Part shown: positions 15,399 through 23,750 of the stretch, in pieces
Numbering within the stretch: position 1 is the first letter of the stretch
Layout: each line of letters starts with the position of its first letter
Assembly (NCBI GenBank): GCA_021463865.1
Contig: JAJTXY010000040.1
Location: forward strand, 1-35,023
Reading direction: 5' to 3'
Source of the DNA: Anaerolineae bacterium
GTDB lineage: Bacteria; Chloroflexota; Anaerolineae; Aggregatilineales; J027
Length of the DNA stretch: 35,023 nucleotides
Notes under the pieces: generated by a model
What the model was told of the DNA's origin: nothing
Database searches by the model: none
The model's input: the letters and a program-made list of their open reading frames with translations, nothing else
Made by a program: the position numbers and the translations under genes

Positions 15399-18300
15399 CT
15401 AGGCTGTGACCTCTTCGTGGCTGGTTTTGGCGGCAAGGGGCAGCGTGAAGTTGAAAATCGAACCCCCCTCTGGATTATCTTCGATCCAAATCCGTCCGCC
15501 ATGTGCCTCGACTGCGAGCTTGCAGAAAGTCAGCCCTAAGCCCGTACCGCGTCGTCGCCCGACCTGTTCTTTGATTTGCACAAAACGGTCAAAGAGACGT
15601 TCTTTGTAATCATCAGGGATACCCGGCCCATTATCAGCAATCCGTATCCGCAAGAATTTTTCTTGATTGCCATTTTGACCGGGAGTGTCGTCAATTTGGG
15701 CGTTGATATAGACATGTCCATCACTGGGTGTGAATTTGATGGCGTTGTCCATTAAATTCAGTACCACGCGCTCGATTTTATCCATGTCTACATTCAGCGG
15801 CGGGAGGGCTTCTTCTACCCGGTTTTCAATGACGACCTCCATTTCTTCGGCCAGCGGCTTCAGGTCGGTAATCACCATTTCGGCGAGTTGATGGAGGCTA
15901 CCGGAGGTGCGATCTAGTGAGATCGTGCCGCTTTCCATCTTAGAAACATCTAACAGCGAATTGACTAGATTCAGCAGTTTGCGGACAGCCTGCGATGCAG
16001 TGGTGGTCGTTTGTTTCAAAACCTCACGGCTGAGGGCATCCTCATTGGTAGCGATATTGTTAATCAGCTTGAGGGTGGCATTGATCGCTGTCAGCGGACT
16101 CCGAAGGTCGTGTACGATCATGCTGGTCAGGTCTTCACGGGCTTGGGATAATTCGCGTTCTTCGGTCATATCTTGGATGACCATGAGCCAGCCGATTGCC
16201 CGATCCTCTTGGCCCTCAATGGCTACGTCGGCGCGTTCCAAAAAGCGGTGTTGGCCTGCCACATAGCGATCATAAGAGGTATGATGCGGTTCCGGCTTCC
16301 ATGTACCTGCCATCAATCCGAGCGTTAGACCGCGCAGCATATTGGTTTCGAGACCCAATTTTTCAGCGAACTGGATAGACGGTATAGATAGCAGTTCGCG
16401 GATTTGTCGGCCTGTAATTTGTTCGGGGTCAAGATCAAGCATCGTCTTGGCGCGGGGATTTGCCATGCGTAACATGCCGTCACTGTCAATCAACAGCACT
16501 GCTTCCGTCATGCTGTCCAAAATTGCCTGCAAGCGGTCGCGGGTGGATTGGATATTTTGGAACAACAGGCGGCTATCAATCGCAATACGGGCCTGTGCGC
16601 CGACCTGCATCAAAAACAGCATATCTTCCAGTCCAAAACCGTCAGCTACATTACTTTCTAGCAAAATCGTACCGATAGTTTGAATGTCACGCAGCAAGGG
16701 CACACACAACAAAGAGCGGGTTTCTTTGCGCGGGGTAGCGAAGGTCGGGTCGGCTTTGACATCCGGCACCAGTGTGGCGTCGCCCGTATCAAAGACGTGT
16801 TTACTGATACGATTGAGGCTCTCAGATTTCGCTAACAGTTCCTGTGTGTAGCCCAACGCGGCCACCTGTTCAGCCGGACGGTGGTCTTCTTTGAGGGTCA
16901 GTACCGCTGCATGAGCGCCTGTTCCCTCAGCGGCACGTTTGAGCACCCGCTGGAAGATTTCATCGCGTTCAAGCTGGGTCGAAAATAAATCGTGGCTCAG
17001 TTCTTCCAAAAGCGTTAACTGGTCAACGCGGCGGCTGAGGGCGGCATCTTTGCTGCTGTACAACTGGGCGTTGCTGATGGTAAGGGCAGCTTGATTGGCA
17101 AACGTGCGCAGGACTTCAATATCTTCGTCCCCATGCGGGTGAGGTGTATCATAATAGACCACCAACACCCCCAAAATATCTTCGGGGTTACGCATCAACA
17201 CTTCCACCCATGAACGTTTGCCATCTTGATCCAAAGTGGTGCGCATTTCGGTGGCACGGGTGTCGGTACGGGAATCGGTGATAATCAAAGGTTGTTGGCG
17301 ATGCGAAAGATTGGTTTCGCTGGTCAGCAGTGGATAGGGCGGATCGTGTTTAAGCCCATTTGACCGCACTAACGCAATGGTCTGTTTATCTTCGTCCCAC
17401 CACATAAAAATGGCCGAAGCGGAAGCCCCCACCACTTGTTGGGCATATGGCCCGATACGATCCAAAACCTGTTGGGCGTCGAGCGTGCTGCTGAGTTGAG
17501 CACTGACTCGTGTCAGAGTACGCAATTGACGGATGCGATCTGATGCCTGTTCATACAATTGGGCGTTTTCAATGGCGAATCCGGCCTGCACTGCAATGGT
17601 CATCAACAGTCGTTCATCGTTGGAGGTAAATTGGCGCTGCGGGCCATCTGACCAAACGACAATTGCGCCGCTCACCCGTGTTTGGGCCGGTAGGGGGACA
17701 CCCAACCATGAATAGGCCGGAAATTCAATAAAGCCGCCATCCATTTTTTCAGCGGATGACCACGCCTCTTGCTGAATCAGCAGAGGGTTGCGGGTAGTAA
17801 TGATCCGCTCAATGAGGCCTTTGCCAGCCTCCCGTCCGGGGCGTTGCTCAGACTGCCCCGCGCGTATATTCAGCGGAAAAGTGAGATAACGCGAACTGGG
17901 ATCGTAGAGAACCACCGAGAAATTTTTGATGTCAAGCAGGGTGGCAACCTGTAAATAAATCGTCTGCAAGAGGGCCTGCAATTCCAAATTGGAGCGCATG
18001 GCATTGCTAACCGCTGTGATGGTCATGATCTCCTGCAATTGACCTTCATAGCGATGCTGAATTTGGCTAAGACCCTGTACACCGACAACCAACAGCGCGA
18101 ACCCAATGACCATCAAACTAAACGCCAGCAGCGAAACCCCGTGATAGGCTACTGCACCCAAAATCGCTTGGGGTAGGGGTACCAACAGTACACCAATCAG
18201 TGATTGCCAGTTGAGGCGTACTACCTCATCGAGTTGATGTACAGGGATGGCATTTTGCCGGATGTTCAGCACTACAGTCGCCAGATAGACTGCTAGATAA

Positions 18301-18794
18301 ATGCCTACTAACGCCAAAATGGGGAGTGAGTCACCTGCACTAAAGGATTGGAGGGGGAGATCACCATCAAGCCGTTGATAGGCCCATCCCGCGACTGCAA
18401 GCCCGAGGGTCAATTGACTGGCAGTACGCAGGGCTGGTTCCCACGTCTTTTGCAAAAGAACTTTGCGATTGTTTTCCCCTTTGGCGTACAGCCGCTGCCC
18501 CTCACGAATTAGCACTCCACCTAATGACCCAACGGCGACTGCCCAAAGCGCCGCTCCCATATCATCTGGTTCGGCCAGTGTCAGAAACGCCATAATGCCG
18601 ACGGTGTAGGCTGCGTTGATTTCGCCTTCGGTGAACGTTAGGCCAAAGTTGAGTGCAAAGCCGGTCAGGATGGCAAACAGTACCCAAAGCACTACTGTTT
18701 CGCCAGTGGCATGTGGCGGCATGAGGAGTAAAACAATCAAGGTTGGGATTGCCAGCAGCCAGCCGGGGCGACTGCTTTGGCGCGGGGTCAACAT
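15399..18794 (-). CDS. Membrane histidine kinase with three GAF domains and a PAS domain
   Basis: This 1131-residue sensor kinase begins with about eight hydrophobic helices (residues roughly 12-250), an integral-membrane sensory module I cannot name. Three GAF-like segments follow at about 270-420, 435-595 and 610-760 (for example LLDIKNFSVVLYDPSSRYL and EVLRTFANQAALTISNAQLY). Next comes a PAS domain at about 765-880 (ILDSMTEAVLLIDSDGMLRM). The HisKA dimerisation helix holds the phospho-acceptor in MIVHDLRSPLTAI, and the HATPase domain shows the N box NLMDNAIKFTP, G1 DNGPGIP and G2 GTGLGLTF. The kinase should autophosphorylate and pass phosphate to a response regulator not found next to it. 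AGGA lies five bases before the ATG at 18794. The ligand is unknown. Confidence 0.93.
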   Translation of the reverse strand: MLTPRQSSRPGWLLAIPTLIVLLLMPPHATGETVVLWVLFAILTGFALNFGLTFTEGEINAAYTVGIMAFLTLAEPDDMGAALWAVAVGSLGGVLIREGQRLYAKGENNRKVLLQKTWEPALRTASQLTLGLAVAGWAYQRLDGDLPLQSFSAGDSLPILALVGIYLAVYLATVVLNIRQNAIPVHQLDEVVRLNWQSLIGVLLVPLPQAILGAVAYHGVSLLAFSLMVIGFALLVVGVQGLSQIQHRYEGQLQEIMTITAVSNAMRSNLELQALLQTIYLQVATLLDIKNFSVVLYDPSSRYLTFPLNIRAGQSEQRPGREAGKGLIERIITTRNPLLIQQEAWSSAEKMDGGFIEFPAYSWLGVPLPAQTRVSGAIVVWSDGPQRQFTSNDERLLMTIAVQAGFAIENAQLYEQASDRIRQLRTLTRVSAQLSSTLDAQQVLDRIGPYAQQVVGASASAIFMWWDEDKQTIALVRSNGLKHDPPYPLLTSETNLSHRQQPLIITDSRTDTRATEMRTTLDQDGKRSWVEVLMRNPEDILGVLVVYYDTPHPHGDEDIEVLRTFANQAALTISNAQLYSSKDAALSRRVDQLTLLEELSHDLFSTQLERDEIFQRVLKRAAEGTGAHAAVLTLKEDHRPAEQVAALGYTQELLAKSESLNRISKHVFDTGDATLVPDVKADPTFATPRKETRSLLCVPLLRDIQTIGTILLESNVADGFGLEDMLFLMQVGAQARIAIDSRLLFQNIQSTRDRLQAILDSMTEAVLLIDSDGMLRMANPRAKTMLDLDPEQITGRQIRELLSIPSIQFAEKLGLETNMLRGLTLGLMAGTWKPEPHHTSYDRYVAGQHRFLERADVAIEGQEDRAIGWLMVIQDMTEERELSQAREDLTSMIVHDLRSPLTAINATLKLINNIATNEDALSREVLKQTTTTASQAVRKLLNLVNSLLDVSKMESGTISLDRTSGSLHQLAEMVITDLKPLAEEMEVVIENRVEEALPPLNVDMDKIERVVLNLMDNAIKFTPSDGHVYINAQIDDTPGQNGNQEKFLRIRIADNGPGIPDDYKERLFDRFVQIKEQVGRRRGTGLGLTFCKLAVEAHGGRIWIEDNPEGGSIFNFTLPLAAKTSHEEVTA

Positions 18795-19054
18795 TGGAAT
18801 CCTATTTCATCTGGGTCAATAAAACCCTTGCAGTTTATAACCCTATTCAAAGGTTTGCAAAAAATATCCTAGTTTTTATGTCCTCTTCCCATTTTGAACG
18901 CATTGTAGTGAAATTGTCAATAAGTGTTGAATGAAGAGAACAAAGTTGAGTGGATTGTTCCAATATTCCTACGCTTTATTGTACCTCAATTCTTAGAAAT
19001 CTACCGTACCTGTTCAAAAAAGTCCCATCGCAAGCAATTCGCCTGTCTGTCCGT

Positions 19055-19060
19055 TATAAT
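19055..19060 (+). promoter_or_regulatory. -10 box close to the start codon
   Basis: A perfect TATAAT ends seven bases before the ATG at 19068, and no ribosome binding site is visible between. Initiation about seven bases after a -10 box would begin at or next to the ATG, which suggests a leaderless transcript. No convincing -35 hexamer was found. Confidence 0.4.
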
Positions 19061-19067
19061 TGCCGAT

Positions 19068-19871
19068 ATGACAGCACCAATTTTCGAGCATTTTGACCAA
19101 TCAACCCTTCAATCGCACTGGCAGCCGCTGCTTATTGGCAATGGTCAGTTAAAGCTGCATGACTCTCAATTGATATGTACCGTTGGGTCTGCCACCGAAG
19201 ATACATATCACGACGCTCAAATCTATGATTATGCCCTCCTGCGCCGCCGTGATTATTTGTGGCGACCCCCGCTCAAAATGACAGTACGGGCATGGGCTTC
19301 ACATTCGGTTGAGGAACTACGCGGGACGGCAGGTTTTGGATTTTGGAATCAGCCCTTTATACCGACGGGCAAGGATTTGCCCCGTTTGCCGCGAGCCGTC
19401 TGGTTTTTCTTTGGATCGCCACCCAATAATATGGCGCTGGCAAAAGATGTGCCGGGATATGGGTGGAAAGCCGCCACCTTTGATGCTCAAAGCCTTAGTT
19501 TTTTTGCTATGCTGCCGTTGGCCCCACTTGGATTTTTATTGATGCGAAGTCGCGCCATTTATCAGCGAGCATGGCCGATTGCCCAAAAAGCCATTGGCGT
19601 CTCCGAAAAATTACTGACAGTGGACATCACCACTCCGCACACCTATGAACTCATTTGGCGGCAAAAAAGTGTGGATTTTTCGGTGGATGGCGAACGGGTG
19701 CATCATGCGCCATGTGCCCCGCGTGGCCCACTGGGGTTTATCGCGTGGATTGATAATCAGTATGCCATTGTAACGCCGCAGGGTCGGTTGGGTTTTGGTT
19801 TTATCGCGCTGCCGTATGAACAATCCTTGACGTTGGATTCGATTGAGATACAACCCTTAGAGGAGACTTGA
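19068..19871 (+). CDS. Unrecognised protein with a lectin/LamG-like beta-sandwich pattern
   Basis: I choose the ATG at 19068 (267 residues); the longer frame from 18924 has an implausible N-terminus and overlaps promoter-like sequence. I do not recognise a family. Its organisation resembles concanavalin-A-like jelly-roll proteins: FEHFDQSTLQSHWQPL near the start, then KMTVRAWASHS, GTAGFGFWNQPF, and the C-terminal strand run TYELIWRQKSVDFSVDGERVHH and GPLGFIAWIDNQYA, where an integration-constant-like phrase is typical of DUF1080/LamG folds. A hydrophobic helix at about 146-166 may be membrane-associated. Its TGA overlaps the ATG of the next gene by one base, so it is co-translated with the DUF309 protein and probably also with the FabL-like enzyme. 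Confidence 0.6.
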   Translation: MTAPIFEHFDQSTLQSHWQPLLIGNGQLKLHDSQLICTVGSATEDTYHDAQIYDYALLRRRDYLWRPPLKMTVRAWASHSVEELRGTAGFGFWNQPFIPTGKDLPRLPRAVWFFFGSPPNNMALAKDVPGYGWKAATFDAQSLSFFAMLPLAPLGFLLMRSRAIYQRAWPIAQKAIGVSEKLLTVDITTPHTYELIWRQKSVDFSVDGERVHHAPCAPRGPLGFIAWIDNQYAIVTPQGRLGFGFIALPYEQSLTLDSIEIQPLEET

Positions 19872-20680
19872 TGACCTCGACCAAAGGCCGCAAAATCATA
19901 GCATTTGTCCAAGGGGCGCCACTGCGCCAAATGGTTGAAAAAACAGCAGCCGAATTGGAAGCCGAGGTTGTCTGGACGCTTGATAACGGGCAGGTAGTTA
20001 AACAAGTTGCTGAGATGCGCCCCCTTGCTATTTTGGTGCATCTGGCGCTGTTGGATGAGGTGCAGCACATAATTCAGGCGCTCAGAACAAGCCCTGCCAC
20101 GCGCCGGATTCCCGTGATTGCGTTTGATTATCATTCAGATGAAGAAATAATCCGTCGGGCTGCCGTAACCATTTACCAAGATTGGTATTTTAACGCACAG
20201 GATAGTCACCCCACACTGGCAGAGACGATTCGACATAGCCTAGATGGGGCGAAAAGAGATTCTCAGAAATTATTTGACCAGTGCGCCCAAGCGATGTCTG
20301 CATTGGTAAAAAGGGGGCTTGAGGAGTTTAACGCTGGGGAATATTACGAATGCCATGAAACCCTCGAAACAGCATGGATGGAAGAATCTGGCCCGGTGCG
20401 GGATGTGTATCGTGGTATTTTGCAGGTGGCAGTAGCCTACTATCAAATTCTACGCGGCAACTATAACGGGGCGATGAAGATGTTTTTACGTTCGCTGCAA
20501 TGGTTGGAGCCACTGCCCGATCAATGTCAGGGGATTGACATTGCCCAATTTAGAGCCGATGCTTTGCACGCCCGCTTGGCGATGGAGGCACTTGGCCCAG
20601 AACATATTAAATATTTTGACCGAAATTTATTGAAACCCATTATAGGTAGGAGTCGAGATGAACAGGATGATTTACCCTGA
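19871..20680 (+). CDS. DUF309 protein with an N-terminal degenerate receiver-like domain
   Basis: The 269-residue product has two parts. Residues about 8-120 follow the alternating strand-helix pattern of response-regulator receivers, but the position of the phospho-accepting aspartate reads ILVHLAL, so it is a pseudo-receiver. Residues about 145-235 are a DUF309 domain, with its hallmark EFNAGEYYECHETLETAW followed by VYRGILQVAVAYYQILRGN. DUF309 is an alpha-helical metal-site-like fold whose function is not established. AGGAG lies just before the ATG, which overlaps the preceding stop codon. The gene overlaps the next one by 23 bases. The fusion suggests that the DUF309 activity is controlled through protein contacts rather than phosphorylation. 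Confidence 0.82.
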   Translation: MTSTKGRKIIAFVQGAPLRQMVEKTAAELEAEVVWTLDNGQVVKQVAEMRPLAILVHLALLDEVQHIIQALRTSPATRRIPVIAFDYHSDEEIIRRAAVTIYQDWYFNAQDSHPTLAETIRHSLDGAKRDSQKLFDQCAQAMSALVKRGLEEFNAGEYYECHETLETAWMEESGPVRDVYRGILQVAVAYYQILRGNYNGAMKMFLRSLQWLEPLPDQCQGIDIAQFRADALHARLAMEALGPEHIKYFDRNLLKPIIGRSRDEQDDLP

Positions 20681-21446
20681 CCGATTTGCGGGTAAGGTGG
20701 CCCTCATCACGGGCAGCGGGCGGGGGATCGGCAAGGCAATTGCACTACGAATGGCCGCAGAGGGGGCGGATGTTGTCATCAATTTTTTCCGCAATCGTGA
20801 GCCTGCTGAAGAAACCGCCGCAGAAATTCGTGCTTTGGGTCGACGGGCTGAGGTCGTAAAGGCCAATATTGCGGAACAGGATGAATTGGAGACCCTCTTT
20901 AAAGCTACCCAAGAATCATATGGGGGATTGGATTTTCTTATCAACAACGCCGCCTCCGGGTTTAATCGCTCGGTGATGGAACAGCGGGTCAAGGGCTGGG
21001 ATTGGACAATGAATATCAACGCCCGCTCTGTTTTGTTCAGTTCCCAATTAGCTGCCCCTATGATGGAAGCACGCGGGGGTGGAGTAATTGTCAACTTGAG
21101 CAGTATCGGGTCGTTTCGAGTGCTGCCGGAATATGTGGCGGTGGGAGCATCCAAAGCAGCCTTAGAAGCCGTTACCCGTTATCTGGCAGTAGAACTTGCG
21201 CCACGCGGTATTGTGGTTAATGCGGTTTCGGCGGGGATTGTCGAGACCGATGCTCTACAACATTTCCCCACCATGAAGGCCGTTATGCAAGAACGGTTGG
21301 ACGCAGCAGCAAATTTTACACCCGCCAAGCGTAATTTGAATGCCGATGATGTCGCCGGGGTCGTGGCGTTTTTGTGTACATCGGATGCCGCGATGATGTG
21401 TGGGCAAGTCGTGTTGGTGGACGGGGGATTTACACTAGGATTTTAG
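20658..21446 (+). CDS. fabL: FabL-type enoyl-[acyl-carrier-protein] reductase (SDR)
   Basis: This 262-residue short-chain dehydrogenase has the NADP-binding TGSGRGIG at residues 18-25, the INNAAS motif at 95-100 and the final VDGGFTLGF. Its catalytic layout is Tyr159 and Lys166 in EYVAVGASK, a Y-x6-K spacing typical of enoyl-ACP reductases, instead of the Y-x3-K of ketoreductases. The stretches DWTMNINARSVLF and RYLAVELAPRGIVVNAVSAG closely resemble the NADPH-dependent FabL of Bacillus subtilis. It would reduce trans-2-enoyl-ACP in the last step of fatty acid elongation. GTAGGAG precedes the ATG with good spacing. It closes a three-gene overlapping operon. A different SDR substrate remains possible. 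Confidence 0.85.
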   Translation: MNRMIYPDRFAGKVALITGSGRGIGKAIALRMAAEGADVVINFFRNREPAEETAAEIRALGRRAEVVKANIAEQDELETLFKATQESYGGLDFLINNAASGFNRSVMEQRVKGWDWTMNINARSVLFSSQLAAPMMEARGGGVIVNLSSIGSFRVLPEYVAVGASKAALEAVTRYLAVELAPRGIVVNAVSAGIVETDALQHFPTMKAVMQERLDAAANFTPAKRNLNADDVAGVVAFLCTSDAAMMCGQVVLVDGGFTLGF

Positions 21447-21447
21447 G

Positions 21448-21479
21448 AACAAGAGCCGAGTGAGTATTCGGCCCTTGTT
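21448..21479. terminator. Stem-loop between convergent genes
   Basis: AACAAG and GCCGA (21448-21459) pair with TCGGC and CTTGTT (21468-21479) with one internal mismatch. It starts right after the FabL stop and ends ten bases before the 3' end of the convergent kinase, so it can serve both strands. No T-run follows on either strand. Confidence 0.5.
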
Positions 21480-21488
21480 GCAGACACC

Positions 21489-22643
21489 TTATTGAGTGAG
21501 CGGAATCTTGATCCAGACGGTTGTGCCTTGTCCCACTGCGCTTTCAAGGACAGCATGGCCGTGATGAATTTCGATGATGCTTTGGGCAATTGGTAGCCCT
21601 AAGCCAAAACCTTGCTGCTCCAAGCGGCGATGCTCCAAGCGTTCTGACTGTTGCATGATGCCCCAAACGCGGCGCAGGTCTTCTTCGCGGATGCCGCGTC
21701 CAAAATCTTGAACTTCAATCACCCCCATCTCGCCTTCCGCATAGCCTCGGACGAAGACGGTTTTGTTTGGGCCAGAAAATACAATCGCATTGCGGATGAT
21801 TTCTGAGACGGCCTTTGACAAAACATCCAACACTCCCTCGACACAGAGTCCCGATTGAATTTCAAACTTTAAGGTGACATTCTCTTGGCGGGCTAAGTCT
21901 TCAATGAAGGGGCGGGTGGCTGATATTAGATTTCCCATATCCACTGGCCCATGCTCTAGTTCATAGATACGTTGGGTTTGTCCGCTTGAAATATCAGTCA
22001 TGGTAACGGTTTGGTCAGCTAAACGATTTAGGCGCGAAGTACCCAACTGGATCAACCGGAAATATTCTTCGATACCGGGGGTGTCCTGAAGAAGTTGCTT
22101 TTGTGCCATTAGTTCTTCCATCAACAAATCGAACCCACCTTTAACATAGGTCAGAGGGGTTCGGAGTTCATGGGAGACCACTTGAACAAGGTCATGGCGA
22201 ATTTTTTCGATCTTATCTTCCATCGTGCGATGGGCGTGTTCAGTGATCTCTCGGCTTCGTTTGAGGCGATTATTGAGGATCAGGATAAAATCTTCTGGCT
22301 TAAAGGGTTTGACCACATATTGGTCGGCTCCCATCAACCATCCCTGCCGTACCTGCACGTCTTGATCCATCGCAGTGAGGAATATAAACGGGATGTCGCG
22401 TAGGTTGAGTTTTTCCCGCACGGCAGTAAAAAAATCATAGCCATTCATGCGTGGCATGGCGATGTCGCTGACAATCAGATCGGGCTTGCGTGAGTTTTGG
22501 TTCAAAATCTCTAGTGCTTCAAGCCCATCGCAGGCCAGTGCCACCTCATAACCATGCACTTCTAATAAACTTGCGGCGCTTTCCCTAAAATCGGGATTAT
22601 CTTCCACAAATAAAACTAAATCAGGTACAGTGGGGGCATCCAT
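21489..22643 (-). CDS. Hybrid response regulator-histidine kinase
   Basis: The 384-residue soluble protein begins with a complete receiver domain: acidic pocket Glu14/Asp15, phospho-acceptor Asp60 in VSDIAMPRMNG, the conserved Thr in FLTAMD and Lys112 in VVKPFKP. A linker helix leads to a HisKA domain with His158 in VVSHELRTPLTYV. The HATPase domain follows, with EIIRNAIVFSG, DFGRGIREED and GFGLGLPIAQS. REC-HK proteins of this order sense an upstream phosphorelay and pass the signal on, rather than sensing ligand directly; the nearby large kinase at 15399-18794 is a candidate donor, but that is speculation. AAGGA lies about eight bases before the ATG. It is apparently monocistronic. Confidence 0.93.
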   Translation of the reverse strand: MDAPTVPDLVLFVEDNPDFRESAASLLEVHGYEVALACDGLEALEILNQNSRKPDLIVSDIAMPRMNGYDFFTAVREKLNLRDIPFIFLTAMDQDVQVRQGWLMGADQYVVKPFKPEDFILILNNRLKRSREITEHAHRTMEDKIEKIRHDLVQVVSHELRTPLTYVKGGFDLLMEELMAQKQLLQDTPGIEEYFRLIQLGTSRLNRLADQTVTMTDISSGQTQRIYELEHGPVDMGNLISATRPFIEDLARQENVTLKFEIQSGLCVEGVLDVLSKAVSEIIRNAIVFSGPNKTVFVRGYAEGEMGVIEVQDFGRGIREEDLRRVWGIMQQSERLEHRRLEQQGFGLGLPIAQSIIEIHHGHAVLESAVGQGTTVWIKIPLTQ

Positions 22644-22961
22644 AAAATTATTCCTTTAAGTCACGGTTTACATTGTCAGCATAATCTTTTTCATTCTAGC
22701 ACGCTTTGACAGGATGATTTCTGAAAAATATATAAAATATTGCTGTGGCACTTTTGCGAGAAAGTTTGGGAACTGCCTATCTAAGAGGCTTATTACTTGT
22801 CAATCCCTCCAGTGGGTAGGTAGTGGCAACTCAAAACTGTGCTAAACTGAAACTATGGGTTTACCAAACTTAAACTCTATCCTTACCATGTCTCTAGCAT
22901 AATACATGGCAGGTCTTGTAAACTTCGCCTCAACCGTCCATTATCCAGAGTAAGCAGTCGC
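22644..22961. other. Intergenic region between divergent genes
   Basis: This 318-base divergent region should contain promoters for the REC-kinase (minus) and the TIM-barrel gene (plus). The only structure I note is the hairpin CCATGT...ACATGG at about 22888-22910. I found no persuasive -35/-10 pair and no coding sequence. Confidence 0.4.
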
Positions 22962-23750
22962 ATGAATCCCATTTCAATCACCTGTAAACACGAAAGCCTT
23001 GAAAGTTGTTTGGCCCTCGCTGCTGCACAAGGAATTGGCCTAGAAATCCAGTCATTTGCCTTTCCTCCTCTTCTCAATGACGATAAGTGGGAAGAAATGG
23101 TGAGCTTTTATGCGAAACAACTGCAAAATTTTCACGGCCCGGTAGCGCTGCATGGGGCATTTATGGATATGGCCCCCGGCAGCCCCGACAAAAATTTTCT
23201 CCAGATCACCCGCGACCGTACTCTGCGTGATTTTGAAATTGCCAAACGCCTCAATGCCAAAACGGTGGTTTTCCACGCCAACTTTATTGCGACGATCCAC
23301 AACGATGATTATCGAGAGGGTTGGACAAAGCGGATGGTGGAGTTTTATAAACCAATTGCGCGTGAAGCCGAAAGTATGGGCTTGTGTGTAGTATTGGAAA
23401 ATATGTGGGAATTTGATCCGTCCATTATTCGGCGGGTCGTGGAAGAAGTTGGGTCATCTGCGTTAGCTGCCTGCTTAGATGTCGGCCATTCACAGCTGTT
23501 CTCGCATTTGCTTTTGGAAGATTGGCTACAAGACTTGGATGGCTGGATTGCTCATGTTCACATCAATAACAATTATGGCGAGATTGATGAACATCTAGCG
23601 CTTGACGACGGGGTATTGGATTACGAAAAAATTCTGCCACGTTTGGCAGAACTACCGCGCAACCCTACGATTGTCCTTGAAATTGAACGCCTAGAGGATA
23701 TTGAACACAGCCTGTCGTTTTTTAAGCTCCCTCATTCTGAGAAGAGTTAA
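22962..23750 (+). CDS. Sugar phosphate isomerase/epimerase-like TIM barrel (AP-endonuclease family 2 fold)
   Basis: The 262-residue protein follows the xylose-isomerase-like barrel. Likely metal ligands fall in the expected order: VALHGAFMDM with His, KTVVFHANF with His, CVVLENMWEFD with Glu, AACLDVGHSQLF with Asp and His, AHVHINNNYGEIDEH with His and Asp, and finally IVLEIERLED with Glu. Such proteins isomerise or epimerise sugars or sugar acids, or act on related polyols, in the cytoplasm; the substrate cannot be read from the sequence. The length is standard. No strong ribosome binding site is seen. Its 3' end overlaps that of the convergent glycosyltransferase by 29 bases. Confidence 0.88.
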   Translation: MNPISITCKHESLESCLALAAAQGIGLEIQSFAFPPLLNDDKWEEMVSFYAKQLQNFHGPVALHGAFMDMAPGSPDKNFLQITRDRTLRDFEIAKRLNAKTVVFHANFIATIHNDDYREGWTKRMVEFYKPIAREAESMGLCVVLENMWEFDPSIIRRVVEEVGSSALAACLDVGHSQLFSHLLLEDWLQDLDGWIAHVHINNNYGEIDEHLALDDGVLDYEKILPRLAELPRNPTIVLEIERLEDIEHSLSFFKLPHSEKS

